Source: Candidatus Acidiferrales bacterium (GTDB lineage Bacteria; Bacteroidota; Ignavibacteria; Kryptoniales; JAKASW01). From it: DNA of 64,000 bases. This document shows positions 27,275-36,606 of this stretch, piece by piece. Under the pieces are notes generated by a model. It was given only the letters and a program-made list of their open reading frames with translations. It was not told the DNA's origin and ran no database searches. The stretch is taken from NCBI GenBank assembly GCA_035515795.1, contig DATJAY010000004.1, positions 186,001 through 250,000 on the forward strand, in the 5' to 3' direction. The translations under genes were made by a program, and so were the position numbers. Positions within the stretch are counted from its first letter, which is position 1. Every line of letters starts with the position of its first letter.

Positions 27275-28575
27275 CGCTGTCGTCGCTCGCCGGACACGCA
27301 GTTGAACTTCTTGATAAGATTGTAAGGTCAGATCCGCCGGCGGATAAAATTATCTCAGAGTTCTACAGACAAAGGAGATATCTCGGATCGCACGACAGGC
27401 GATGGATAACGGAAAAAGTCTACGGAATTATCCGAAACTTCATACTTCTGCGGGAAATTGTTGAGGAGTGTTCCTCTGGCTTGAAGCCACTAAATGTTTT
27501 TCTACTCTACGAGATTCTGATCGCCGGGATGGAGCCGAACGAGATCAGCAATATTTATTCTCAACTTCTTGAGTCGTACAGGCTTGCCGGCAGCGAAATA
27601 GATCTTGAAAGTTTATTGAAATGTTCCGCGCGTCAATTGTCGGCGCTTAAGGACAACGAGTTTGCGTTGAATTCGTTTCCGACCTTTTTTCGCGCTGTCC
27701 TGCCTCCAAGTGTTAAAGATGAATGTGTCCAAATAATGCAGGCTCTGAACCATGAAGCGCGAGTTTGCATTCGTGTCGACACATCGAAGATTTCGCGAGA
27801 CGAAGCAATAGACTCGTTTCGAATAGAAGGCATTGAAACGTCACCGTCTTATTTTTCTCCTCTCGGACTCTATTTACCGGGGCGGATCAATCTTAATACA
27901 GTGGCGCTCTATAAGAACGGTGCGATTGAAATTCAAGAAGAAGCAAGCCAACTGGTCGGGCTGATTGTTGAGCCGGGAAAAGGTGAGGTTGTAGTCGACA
28001 CATGTGCCGGCGGCGGGGGAAAAAGTCTGGAATTCGCGTCTTTATCAGGAGGAATGTCGGAAATCCATGCTCTTGATGTTGACAAAGAGCGGATCGATAA
28101 TCTAATGGTGAGGGCCGCGAGGAGCGGCTACGGAAACATTTCTTCGAGAGTTGTTTCGAGAGAAAGTTTTGACGGTATTGAGGAACTTGTAGGCTGTGCC
28201 GACAAGGTAGTGATCGATGCGCCGTGCAGCGGAAGCGGTACCATTCGCAGGAATCCCGATAAGAAATTTCGACTGACAAGAGAATCAGTAGGGAAAAAAG
28301 CCGCTTACCAGAAATTCTTATTAGAACATTACTCGCAGCTTGTCAGAGTCGGAGGATTGCTCTTCTACGTCACGTGCAGCATTTTTGAAGAAGAGAACCG
28401 CTCGGTCATCAAATCGTTTGCGAATTCAAATCGAAATTTCGAATTTGTCGAGGTGTCGAGCATCCTTACAGAGAAAAAATTTTCTGGCTTGATCGAAGAT
28501 GGTTTTCTTTCGATATACCCGCATCGCGCAGACATGGATGGATTCTTTGTTGCAGTCATGAAACGCGTCGGCTGA
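27271..28575 (+). CDS. rsmB: 16S rRNA m5C methyltransferase, RsmB-like
   Basis: A 434-residue RNA cytosine-C5 methyltransferase of the RsmB/NOP2/Sun group. A NusB-like RNA-binding domain covers about 1-135, a linker follows, and the catalytic domain (about 180-434) holds VVDTCAGGGGKSLE for S-adenosylmethionine, DAPCSGSGTIRRNPD with one catalytic cysteine, and the second, nucleophilic cysteine in YVTCSIFEEEN. The NusB-plus-methyltransferase layout favours RsmB (16S C967) over RsmF. Its ATG overlaps the previous stop. It is the last gene of the uvrB operon. Confidence 0.92.
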   Translation: MTLSSLAGHAVELLDKIVRSDPPADKIISEFYRQRRYLGSHDRRWITEKVYGIIRNFILLREIVEECSSGLKPLNVFLLYEILIAGMEPNEISNIYSQLLESYRLAGSEIDLESLLKCSARQLSALKDNEFALNSFPTFFRAVLPPSVKDECVQIMQALNHEARVCIRVDTSKISRDEAIDSFRIEGIETSPSYFSPLGLYLPGRINLNTVALYKNGAIEIQEEASQLVGLIVEPGKGEVVVDTCAGGGGKSLEFASLSGGMSEIHALDVDKERIDNLMVRAARSGYGNISSRVVSRESFDGIEELVGCADKVVIDAPCSGSGTIRRNPDKKFRLTRESVGKKAAYQKFLLEHYSQLVRVGGLLFYVTCSIFEEENRSVIKSFANSNRNFEFVEVSSILTEKKFSGLIEDGFLSIYPHRADMDGFFVAVMKRVG

Positions 28576-28593
28576 TCAGGAGAAACAATTGAA

Positions 28594-28635
28594 AGCCCAC
28601 ATCTTCGAGGGCTGTGGACGAAAATGATGTGGGCT
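28594..28635. terminator. Hairpin between convergent rsmB and small membrane gene
   Basis: AGCCCACATC and GATGTGGGCT are perfect 10-bp arms with a 22-base loop, lying between the ends of two convergent genes. Minus-strand output shows a weak T-rich tail, so it may end both transcripts. Confidence 0.55.
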
Positions 28636-28651
28636 GTTACTCACTCTGATC

Positions 28652-28939
28652 CTACGAAGAACCTTTCAGAGTCTTGACCAGATCTACCATGAGGATAATC
28701 AGCGCAAATGAGCCGACAATAGCAGGTACGTAATAGACATCATGGTAATTTAGTCCGGGGAACCAGCAACCAAACACCGGCGATCCTAGCCAGGCTCCGA
28801 GCCATCCCCAAATCACTGTTCCAATGAAAGACTCAATGCCGCTTCTTACCCGAGTCTTTAGTGCGAAATGGAGAATGAGAGAGACCACCACGCTGATCAC
28901 CAGCAAGATGAGAAAGCTTATGAAATCCATCCCAATCAT
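28652..28939 (-). CDS. Small membrane protein, YeaQ/GlsB-like
   Basis: A 95-residue protein with three predicted membrane helices (about 4-25, 35-57, 68-88). The middle segment FIGTVIWGWLGAWLGSPVFG resembles the glycine-rich helix of GlsB/YeaQ/YmgE and other transglycosylase-associated proteins, though the family match is not certain. GAAAGGAAG precedes the ATG. It is a single-gene transcript ending at a hairpin shared with rsmB. These proteins are often stress-induced; nothing here shows its regulation. Confidence 0.72.
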   Translation of the reverse strand: MIGMDFISFLILLVISVVVSLILHFALKTRVRSGIESFIGTVIWGWLGAWLGSPVFGCWFPGLNYHDVYYVPAIVGSFALIILMVDLVKTLKGSS

Positions 28940-29160
28940 TTTGCCCTTCCTTTCATTTTAGATTGTCAGGATGAATAAATGATGTCCGGTCGGTCTCGCT
29001 TCACTGCGAAAAAACTCCCGCCGGTCGAAAAAAATTAACCAAAGTGATGAGCAAATACAAACCGGATTTTTTGCCTCGACTTAGCACTGCACGGGCGTGA
29101 CGGAGATATGAAGAGGAAATCATGTCATTCTTTCGTGTGACAGATAGCTGAGTTTTCGAT

Positions 29161-30327
29161 CTAATTCGGTTTTCTCTTTCCGATTCGGTTCACGATCTTC
29201 ACAAATTTTTCTGCGGCAGTCGTTATGTCATCTTCGGTGGTGAACCTGCCGAAAGAAAACCTCACGGTCGCCATAGTTGTTTTGTCGTCCCTCCCGATCG
29301 CCTTAATAACATGAGAAGGCTGAAGACTCCCCGAACTGCACGCCGATCCGCTGGTCACCGCAACGCCTTCAAGATCCATATTAATTATGAGTGCCTCGCC
29401 GTCAATTTCATGTTCGCTGCTGTTAATCGACACGCTGAGAATGTTTGGCAATGAACTCTCTTCGGGAGAATTAATTATAACTTCAGGAATTTCGGCCGAA
29501 ATTTTGTTTCTCAAGAGAAGATTAAATTCTGAAAGCCGCATTTGTTCTTTATCTGAATCTTGCGCGCATAGCTCACCGGCCTTTGCGAAGCCGACGGCGA
29601 GCGGAACGCTTTCCGTGCCGGGGCGGCGATTTCGTTCTTGCGAGCCGCCATGGAACATCGGTTCAAAGTCGATCCCTCTTTTGATATAGAGTGCTCCGAT
29701 TCCTTTGGGTCCATAAATTTTGTGTGCGGTAAATGAGGCAAGATCGACATCGAATTTGTTAACGTCGAATCTTGTCTTGCAGAATGATTGAACCGCATCG
29801 GTGTGAAAAAGGACTCCTCTATCGTGTGCGGCCCCTATCAGCTCGGGCAAATTCTGAATCGTGCCTATCTCGTTGTTCGCATGAATTATGCTCACCAAAA
29901 ACGTTTCATCAGTTATGGCATCCTCCAGCTCATCGCGCGAGACGAAACCCTTTGCATCCACCGGCAGGACGGTCACGTCGAATCCACTTTTCCTCAGCGA
30001 CTCGGCTGCATTGAAAATGGCATGATGTTCAATTGAAGATATGATCAGATGTTTCTTGCCCGAATGCGAAAATTTCGCTGCGACTCCGAACAAGGCGGAG
30101 TTATCTGATTCTGTGCCGCCGCTCGTGAAGAAAAGCTCGGATTCTCGCGCGCCGATGAGACCCGCTATTCTTGCCCGGCTGTTCTCAAGCGCCGACTTCG
30201 CTTCTCTGCCAAAGCCATGAATGCTTGAGGCATTCCCGAATATTCCTGAAAAATACGGGGTCATTGCCTCAACGACTCGTTTATCCGTCGGAGTCGTCGC
30301 TGCGTAATCCAGGTAAATCCTTCTCAT
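29161..30327 (-). CDS. Cysteine desulfurase, NifS/IscS family
   Basis: A 388-residue PLP enzyme that takes sulfur from cysteine as an enzyme-bound persulfide for iron-sulfur cluster or thio-cofactor synthesis. It starts MRRIYLDYAATTP, typical of the family. The PLP lysine lies in SFTAHKIYGPKG (about 200-211), the PLP-stacking histidine in SSIEHHA, and the catalytic cysteine in the loop TSGSACSSGSLQPSHV, the longer loop form of group I (IscS/NifS) enzymes. No scaffold or Rrf2-type regulator is adjacent, so the recipient is unknown. It is read divergently from the Crp-like regulator. Confidence 0.95.
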   Translation of the reverse strand: MRRIYLDYAATTPTDKRVVEAMTPYFSGIFGNASSIHGFGREAKSALENSRARIAGLIGARESELFFTSGGTESDNSALFGVAAKFSHSGKKHLIISSIEHHAIFNAAESLRKSGFDVTVLPVDAKGFVSRDELEDAITDETFLVSIIHANNEIGTIQNLPELIGAAHDRGVLFHTDAVQSFCKTRFDVNKFDVDLASFTAHKIYGPKGIGALYIKRGIDFEPMFHGGSQERNRRPGTESVPLAVGFAKAGELCAQDSDKEQMRLSEFNLLLRNKISAEIPEVIINSPEESSLPNILSVSINSSEHEIDGEALIINMDLEGVAVTSGSACSSGSLQPSHVIKAIGRDDKTTMATVRFSFGRFTTEDDITTAAEKFVKIVNRIGKRKPN

Positions 30328-30491
30328 TTGTGCATTTCCACGAGTTTTCTATCATAAAATATAAAACCGTTTGAACGAATATTTAGTTCTTTTGAAAGGC
30401 AGGCTTTGTTGGCGTTGATTTTCTTTCGGTGCAGGTTTATTTTTGATGAAGCATTTGACAACTTAATTAACAAATAAGCAGGGAGCATCCT

Positions 30492-31175
30492 ATGAAAGAG
30501 GCTATGGAGTTTTTGAAGAACGCTCCAATATTTGAGGAGCTTGAGGAAAGGGATTTCGCGAAAATAAGTGCTTGCGGCGTCAAAAAAGATTATAAAAAGG
30601 GTGAAGTGATTTTAATGGAGGAGGAAACAGGATCTGCATTATTTGTCATAGTTGGCGGTGAAGTGAAGGTCGTTCGCGTGGGAGATGACGGGCGTGAAGT
30701 CATTCTAAGTATCCTGGGTCCGAGCGATATATTTGGGGAGATGGCGTTGCTCGATGGGGAGACTCGCTCTGCCAGCGTCGTCGCACTGGAACAATCGGAG
30801 CTATTCATGATTCATAGAAAGGATTTTCTCGCCCTGCTGCACGAGTACCCGAGCATTGCAATATCACTCTTGAGACATCTTACCCTTCGTCTAAGGAGAG
30901 CAGATGCTTTGATCAAGAGTCTCTCTCTGAAAGACGCATACCATCGCGTCGGCTATGTTATACTTCAGTTTGCCGATGAACGGGGCAGGATCAAGCAGGG
31001 TAAAGTTGAAGTCGATAATCTGCCCATTCAACAAGAGATCGCAAACATGGCCGGTACTACGAGAGAGACGGTCTCTAGAACACTCAGCAAAATGGAAAAG
31101 CTGAAACTAGTCAACGTCAATGGCAACACGCTGGTCATACTGGATTACGAAGGATTTAGACGAAAATTTAGTTGA
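30492..31175 (+). CDS. Crp/Fnr-family transcription regulator
   Basis: A 227-residue regulator. The cyclic-nucleotide-binding beta barrel covers about 10-125 with FGEMALLDGETRSASVVA, close to a functional phosphate-binding cassette, although this does not prove that cAMP is the ligand. A long dimer helix follows and the C-terminal winged helix-turn-helix (about 160-225) has IQQEIANMAGTTRETVSR. No Fnr-type cysteine cluster is seen. GGGAG before the ATG supports the start. The next gene begins inside its stop codon, so it forms an operon with the PHP and ribH genes. Its targets are unknown. Confidence 0.94.
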   Translation: MKEAMEFLKNAPIFEELEERDFAKISACGVKKDYKKGEVILMEEETGSALFVIVGGEVKVVRVGDDGREVILSILGPSDIFGEMALLDGETRSASVVALEQSELFMIHRKDFLALLHEYPSIAISLLRHLTLRLRRADALIKSLSLKDAYHRVGYVILQFADERGRIKQGKVEVDNLPIQQEIANMAGTTRETVSRTLSKMEKLKLVNVNGNTLVILDYEGFRRKFS

Positions 31176-32038
31176 AAGAAAAAGTGGAACCACAATCCGG
31201 TATTTCCCGGACAATCGATCTTCACACCCATACTTTACATTCCGACGGGGCGTTGACTCCGCGCGAACTTATTGAAAAAGCGAAGTCAGTCGGCATCGAA
31301 TTAATTAGTGTAACCGACCACGATTCCGTCGCCGGGTTGACCGAAGCACAATCTTGCGCAAACAAAATCGGAATCGAGTTTATCCCGGGAATTGAGATTA
31401 CGTCGAGCTATAAGAAATACCAACTTCATTTTCTTGGTCTTTTTATCGATTACACAAGCAATAGTTTTAATTCGTTGCTTAGTCATCTGCGAGATGCAAG
31501 AGTGAGCCGCGCAAGACGAATAGTTGACAAGCTGAATAAGATCAAGATCCCGATAAAGTTTGAATCTGTTCTTGAGAAATCGGGCGTCCAGAATTCAATC
31601 GGGCGGCCGCACATTGCCAGCACGATGGTTGAAAAAGGGTACGCTGAAAGTTACGATGAAGTGTTCGACAAATATCTCGGAATCGGGAGACCGGCGTACG
31701 AAGCAAATTGCCCTTTCCCTCCAGCGGAAGCCATAAAGATGATTGCACAAGCCGGTGGCTTGAGTTTTATCGCTCATCCTTCGCATTATGTTAACGAGGA
31801 TTTGTTGCGGCAGTTCCAGAAGCTCGGACTTGATGGAGTTGAAGTTGTTCATCCTTCTCATTCGCCGGACGAAACAGAATGGCTGCGGAATTTTGCGGAC
31901 GGCAATGGCTTTTTGAAATGCGGCGGCAGTGATTACCATGGCGGCTTGAAGAACGACGACGCTAACATGGGGAAGTATTCTTCTGAAGAACGCTGGCTTG
32001 AATCAATGCAAAAAAAATTAGGCAGGAGAATCGTTTAG
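31172..32038 (+). CDS. PHP-domain phosphoesterase
   Basis: A 288-residue protein of the PHP family. It starts at a TTG overlapping the preceding stop. Metal ligands appear as [11 protein letters not shown] at about 16-26, TDHDSVAG (about 47-54), the EITSSYK region, HPS in FIAHPSHYV, and GGSDYHG near the C-terminus. This order matches YciV-type 3',5'-nucleoside bisphosphate phosphatases / RNase AM, which degrade pAp or short RNA from the 5' end. A DNA-polymerase-linked or histidinol-phosphatase role is less likely given length and context. Confidence 0.9.
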   Translation: MKEKVEPQSGISRTIDLHTHTLHSDGALTPRELIEKAKSVGIELISVTDHDSVAGLTEAQSCANKIGIEFIPGIEITSSYKKYQLHFLGLFIDYTSNSFNSLLSHLRDARVSRARRIVDKLNKIKIPIKFESVLEKSGVQNSIGRPHIASTMVEKGYAESYDEVFDKYLGIGRPAYEANCPFPPAEAIKMIAQAGGLSFIAHPSHYVNEDLLRQFQKLGLDGVEVVHPSHSPDETEWLRNFADGNGFLKCGGSDYHGGLKNDDANMGKYSSEERWLESMQKKLGRRIV

Positions 32039-32493
32039 TGGCTATTCACGAGGGAAAATTAAACGGAAGTGGAATGAAGGTCGCGATCGTGGTCAGTCGA
32101 TTTAATGGATTCGTGACGGAACGTCTGTTGTCGGGCGCAATGGACGGTCTTAACCGTCATGGGGTTTCCGAGAGCAATATCGATATTTACAGGTGTCCCG
32201 GCGCATTTGAGATTCCCGCAGTCGCAAAAAAAGTCATTGAACAAAAAAAGCATGATGCAGTAATTTGTCTCGGAGCGGTGATCCGGGGAGAGACGCCCCA
32301 TTTCGATTACGTCGCCGGCGAATCGGCGAAAGGGGTAGGAAAACTTTCACTTGATTCCGTGATTCCGGTAATATACGGAGTGCTAACAACAGACACGGTC
32401 GAACAGGCGATCGACCGTGCGGGAGGAAAATCAGGCAACAAAGGCTACGATGCAGCAGTTTCTGCTATTGAAATGGCAAACTTGTTCAAATAA
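32038..32493 (+). CDS. ribH: 6,7-dimethyl-8-ribityllumazine synthase
   Basis: A 151-residue lumazine synthase, the penultimate enzyme of riboflavin synthesis, joining 5-amino-6-ribitylaminouracil with 3,4-dihydroxybutanone phosphate. It starts at GTG overlapping the stop of the PHP gene. Motifs: [14 protein letters not shown] (substrate loop), [12 protein letters not shown], and [17 protein letters not shown] with the catalytic histidine. Length is standard for the icosahedral enzyme. Other rib genes are not in the window, so it is separated from the rest of the pathway. Confidence 0.97.
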   Translation: MAIHEGKLNGSGMKVAIVVSRFNGFVTERLLSGAMDGLNRHGVSESNIDIYRCPGAFEIPAVAKKVIEQKKHDAVICLGAVIRGETPHFDYVAGESAKGVGKLSLDSVIPVIYGVLTTDTVEQAIDRAGGKSGNKGYDAAVSAIEMANLFK

Positions 32494-32553
32494 TCCGCGT
32501 CCTGGCGGAAATGAAGGACGTGTTCCAGAAGAAACGAAGGATTAGCCTGATTT

Positions 32554-34812
32554 ATGATTAGAAAATTGCCGGTTATCATCATGGTGTCCATGATGGGGTT
32601 ACAAGCATCCGCACAAACTCTTATATGGAAGAATTTTTCTTCCATGTACAATGTGAATGGAATCACCATTTTCAATGGACATGTGTGGGCTGCCACTTCA
32701 GGCGGAGTATTTTCCTATTCGCCGGTGAGCGGCACTTTTGATGAGTTCACCACGACCGAAGGGTTGTCGAACATACAAGCGACCTCAATAATTTCCGACT
32801 CTGGAAATATCTTGGTGGGTGAAGGAGATGGAACCATCGATGAGCTCAACAGCTCCGGGGTGAGGTATAGGTCACAAAAGGACATCGAAAAATCCTCTGC
32901 GTTGTCTAAACGGGTCAGAAATCTGGCAGTTGCCGGAGACACGCTGTTTGCATGTACCGACTTTGGTGTGATTGTCATTTCAAGAAGCTCGTTCGGAATT
33001 CTTGATAGCTATCTGCACTTCTTTCCGAAACAAGCCACCGACACCGCAAATTCAGTTGCGATTTTTCATGGTGATATTTATGTAGCGAGTCCGTTTGGTC
33101 TGTCCTTTGCGCCGCGTTCTGCGACAGATCTTGCTGCGCCAGATTTCTGGAACGCGGTGCCGGACTCGATCGGATTCTCCTCCGGTGTGAGCTCGCTGGT
33201 GGTTTTCAACGGTTCTTTGCTGGTTGGAACGAACCATGGCATCTTTTATTCATCCGATGGAATCACTTTTCAGCTGCTCCCAGGCACAGGCACGATGAAT
33301 GTTGTAACACTTGTTGACGACGGGAATTCGTTGTTAATAAATTCGCAGAACGGACTGTTCAAGTTGCTCCCTGATAATTCCATCTCCACGATCTACAGCG
33401 GCGGCGTTTCTTTGCACAATGTAGCGGCGTATGCCGACACATTAATTCTCGGCGGAACGTCGCTAGGATTACTTTCCATCGGATCTTCAGTTCAAACCAT
33501 CGTGCCCCCTGGTCCGGCTACAAATTTTGTCAACCATTTGTCTGTTGACGCATCAGGAAATCTGTGGTGCGCGACCAGCTCAGATGACCATGGATGGGCG
33601 TTCATGAAATTTGACGGAACCAAATGGAAAAATTATAGTCTGAGTCAGACTCCGATCTTGACGACGAACCAATTTTTCCAGATCAGCGCGGTTTGCGGAA
33701 ACAGAATTGTGGCAGGCGCCTGGGGCGGGCCTGGACCGAAACCGACTCCGAGGGGTGGGATAGCTCTATTGAGCAGCGATACGATAACAAAGGTGTTCAA
33801 CAGTTCCAATTCACAGCTTGTCGGCATTTCGAATGACCCTACCTATGTCGTGGTGGGAGACGCTGCATGTGATGCAAATGGTAATATTTGGATGACCGAT
33901 TTTGGCGCGTACAACGGGAACATATTGGCAGTCTATTCCCCTCAGGACTCTTCATGGTACACATTCAACAACCCTTATTCGCCGCCCGCCGGTTTTGTTT
34001 CAATTGCCGTCGACGGCTACGGGGGAGTGTGGGCCGGAGATCAGTTTGTAGATAATCAGGGCAATTTTGATGGAGTGTTTTATTATAACGCGAATGGAAC
34101 CCTCGATGACAAAAGCGACGATCAAAGTTTCCCTATCGGAACAAGTGACGGACTCCTGAGCGATCAGGTAAATTCGGTGATGGTTGATAATGAAAATCAA
34201 GTATGGGTAGGGACGACTCTGGGCCTGAATGTAATCTATGACCCGACCGATCCGAGCTTGGTATTGTCAATTTACTCGATGCTGGATCAGGATATTCTGG
34301 GGATTGACTACGATGCCTTGGATAATAAATGGATTTCGACAGTGACTGGCGTATTCGTGTTATCGAAAGACGGCAATACGCAGCTAGCACAATACAATAT
34401 CACGAATAGCCCGATTCCCAATGACAATGTGGTTTCTGTTGCTTGCGACAGAATTCACGGGATTGTGTACTTTGCGACGAACTACGGAGTAACTCAATTA
34501 AAAATGGGAGTGATACAACCGCAGACAAACTTCACCAAGATAAAAGTGTACCCCAATCCTGTGAAGTTTCCGATCAAGGACTATGTACGAATTGCGGGAC
34601 TTGTCGCGGACAGCCAGATCAAGATTTTTTCCGTTGCCGGCAAAATGGTTAGTCATCTCCCCGGTCCGGCGGGAACCGTTCAAGGCGATATTGCTTATTG
34701 GTTTGGTACTGATGACGAGGGTAGACTGCTGCCGAGTGGAATCTACATAATAATTGCTTATTCTCCGGACGGTACCCAGAGCGCCGTAACAAAAGTAGCG
34801 ATAGTCCGATGA
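32554..34812 (+). CDS. PorZ-like propeller protein with T9SS tail
   Basis: A 752-residue exported protein. A signal peptide ending in ASAQ is followed by propeller blades with forms such as VWAATSGGVFSY and NQVWVGTTLGLNV, arranged as two propellers (about 25-330 and 340-650). The C-terminal domain (about 660-752) begins TKIKVYPNPV and ends VTKVAIVR, the T9SS type A fold. Opening W-x-N-F-S-S and total length resemble PorZ, the surface protein of Porphyromonas that works with the T9SS attachment complex on A-LPS. Orthology is inferred, not shown; a general T9SS-exported propeller protein is the alternative. Confidence 0.78.
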   Translation: MIRKLPVIIMVSMMGLQASAQTLIWKNFSSMYNVNGITIFNGHVWAATSGGVFSYSPVSGTFDEFTTTEGLSNIQATSIISDSGNILVGEGDGTIDELNSSGVRYRSQKDIEKSSALSKRVRNLAVAGDTLFACTDFGVIVISRSSFGILDSYLHFFPKQATDTANSVAIFHGDIYVASPFGLSFAPRSATDLAAPDFWNAVPDSIGFSSGVSSLVVFNGSLLVGTNHGIFYSSDGITFQLLPGTGTMNVVTLVDDGNSLLINSQNGLFKLLPDNSISTIYSGGVSLHNVAAYADTLILGGTSLGLLSIGSSVQTIVPPGPATNFVNHLSVDASGNLWCATSSDDHGWAFMKFDGTKWKNYSLSQTPILTTNQFFQISAVCGNRIVAGAWGGPGPKPTPRGGIALLSSDTITKVFNSSNSQLVGISNDPTYVVVGDAACDANGNIWMTDFGAYNGNILAVYSPQDSSWYTFNNPYSPPAGFVSIAVDGYGGVWAGDQFVDNQGNFDGVFYYNANGTLDDKSDDQSFPIGTSDGLLSDQVNSVMVDNENQVWVGTTLGLNVIYDPTDPSLVLSIYSMLDQDILGIDYDALDNKWISTVTGVFVLSKDGNTQLAQYNITNSPIPNDNVVSVACDRIHGIVYFATNYGVTQLKMGVIQPQTNFTKIKVYPNPVKFPIKDYVRIAGLVADSQIKIFSVAGKMVSHLPGPAGTVQGDIAYWFGTDDEGRLLPSGIYIIIAYSPDGTQSAVTKVAIVR

Positions 34813-34857
34813 ATAAATGTTTCCTTTCCGCTTTCAGGAGTAACTCGATGTCGACCG

Positions 34858-36300
34858 CTACTGCCAATGTGCGCGATATACCTCCACGTGAGTGTCCTGC
34901 GTTGCGTTAATTCCAAACCCTGCCAAAGTGGCGTCATAAATTTTTTGAAGCGATACATCTAGGTCTGGTAATCGCACGTGTACACCCGTGCGGAGAATAA
35001 TGAACTCAGGCTTTTTTGCTTTTAAATATTCTTCGGTGCTTTTGTTGTAGTTGTACCAGTCTTTGTCAACCAATCCACCCAAATCGTAAATACCGCATCC
35101 CGAGTACACCCCGATTATTCCTACATCGGGGGTGGCCACGTGACAATTCCCGGTGTTTAATTTATTCAACAGTTCGGCAATCTCCGTATAATGTTTTTGG
35201 AATCCTTCGTAAAATCTGTCTGCATCGGGTTTAACTATGAACGCGGTGAAAAGAGAATTATAAAATGCTGAACCGGCAATCAGGGCGACCCAGGCGAAAC
35301 GTTTTGTCCCAGTAGAGAAATTCCATCTTTGTATTACACGACCTACAAAATCTACCGTGACAAGAATTACGAGCGGCGTGATCATCAGCGAGTATCTGGA
35401 GATGATTGCGACGTTTTTTAACATGTAGAAACAGAAAAACGAAAACGTCAAAATCATGAAAAGAAAGGTTTCTGAATTTATTCTCTTCGTGGTTATTAGT
35501 TTGGGATTTCTTGTCGGGAGGAGAAACATAGTGACCGCGACCAAAATAAATCCAATCTCAACGAGGTTTTCTGACAAAAGTAATTTTGCGTCCCGCAGCA
35601 AGGTGTAAATTTCAGTCGAAAAGAACGGATCTCCTGCCTTTGAGAGGAGTGTTGTCGGGACGATAGTTCCGTAGTATGCTATTGCAAAGGTCAGCCAGCA
35701 CAATAGCGGCAGTGCTGACAAGATAATCTTGACGAAATCAAATTTCGTTTTCTGTTCTGCCAGGAGGTACGAGAAGAATATTAAGAAGACCAGACAGAAC
35801 TCCGGACGTATCAACGGCGCCAACCCTAGGGGAAGATATACCGATCGTTTTGATGTGCCATCATTTTCTTTGTAAACGATGAAGGCAAGCAAAAGCATGA
35901 AGAAACATGCTGCAGGCGCTTCCATTCCGGTAAATGACCAGCGAAGAAAGTAAGCGTTCGCGGCCAACAAAAAAGCGGCAATTGATGATTCGATTGAACC
36001 GAAACGCAGTTTCGCGGTGTAATACATCATGACTATCGAAGCCGCTGCAAACCCGAGCGACAGTAGTCTGGCAGAGGCAACAAAGTTGTGTAGGATGAAC
36101 GCAGTGGCCGCGATGAGCAGCGGCCAGAGTGGAGCAGTAGAGCCGTAGGTTTTGTTCCCGGCAAAACTGTACCCTTTTCCGCTTAATATATCCTTTGCGT
36201 ATCCGATGTGAATGAAGGCATCATCGGGTATAAAATGGCGGTAGAGTAATAGTGCGGCGGCTCCAAAAACTAAGACGAGAGCGAACAGTGAGTTTTTCAT
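34858..36300 (-). CDS. GT39-like membrane glycosyltransferase
   Basis: A 480-residue integral membrane protein with about ten hydrophobic helices, a DDAFIHIGYAKDIL segment near the N-terminus (about 26-39, the acidic pair of C-type transferases such as ArnT and protein mannosyltransferases) and YGSTAPLWPLL soon after. The C-terminal soluble part (about 370-480) contains DLGGLVDKDWY. Such enzymes move sugars from polyprenyl-phosphate donors. The ATG at 36300 is preferred over a TTG 22 codons upstream because a candidate promoter lies between them. The gene is convergent with the PorZ-like gene. Acceptor is unknown; glycosylation of surface polysaccharide or protein is possible. Confidence 0.83.
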   Translation of the reverse strand: MKNSLFALVLVFGAAALLLYRHFIPDDAFIHIGYAKDILSGKGYSFAGNKTYGSTAPLWPLLIAATAFILHNFVASARLLSLGFAAASIVMMYYTAKLRFGSIESSIAAFLLAANAYFLRWSFTGMEAPAACFFMLLLAFIVYKENDGTSKRSVYLPLGLAPLIRPEFCLVFLIFFSYLLAEQKTKFDFVKIILSALPLLCWLTFAIAYYGTIVPTTLLSKAGDPFFSTEIYTLLRDAKLLLSENLVEIGFILVAVTMFLLPTRNPKLITTKRINSETFLFMILTFSFFCFYMLKNVAIISRYSLMITPLVILVTVDFVGRVIQRWNFSTGTKRFAWVALIAGSAFYNSLFTAFIVKPDADRFYEGFQKHYTEIAELLNKLNTGNCHVATPDVGIIGVYSGCGIYDLGGLVDKDWYNYNKSTEEYLKAKKPEFIILRTGVHVRLPDLDVSLQKIYDATLAGFGINATQDTHVEVYRAHWQ

Positions 36301-36335
36301 ATCTTCGGTTTTATTTATCTTAAAAGATCCAATAT

Positions 36336-36366
36336 CAAAGTTATTATTTGTTGGGTGGCGATTCAA
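36336..36366 (-). promoter_or_regulatory. Candidate Bacteroidota-type promoter for glycosyltransferase
   Basis: On the minus strand TTG (36366-36364) is followed after 20 bases by TAACTTTG (36343-36336), matching the TTG / TAnnTTTG promoter form known from Bacteroides. It sits 36 bases before the ATG used. Whether this organism's sigma factor uses that form is not shown. Confidence 0.3.
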
Positions 36367-36569
36367 TGATCTGCGGTGACTTCGCTACATTTCGAACTTT
36401 TGGAGGGTTTAGAATCAAAGAACTATGCTTTGCTGAGAAACCCGCAACATGGTACGAGGAAAGAATGTTCAGTGATATATGTTCCAGAAAATTAGACTTT
36501 GCGTTCCGGAGCAAGGGGCTGAAAAAAACGAAAACTTCGGCCCGTATTATTATTAAACAATATCAATAG

Positions 36570-36599
36570 TTGGCATTTTTCCGAACTGTCTTTTATATT
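36570..36599 (+). promoter_or_regulatory. Candidate promoter of the SPT-like gene
   Basis: TTGGCA, 18 bases, TATATT. The expected transcription start would fall about one base before the ATG at 36607, which would make a leaderless mRNA; the gene indeed lacks a Shine-Dalgarno sequence. Low confidence. Confidence 0.28.
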
Positions 36600-36606
36600 A
36601 AACCGA

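Noticed and set aside
36348-36569. A 73-codon plus-strand frame between the glycosyltransferase and SPT-like genes
   Set aside because: No ribosome site, no recognisable motif, and it crosses two candidate promoters.
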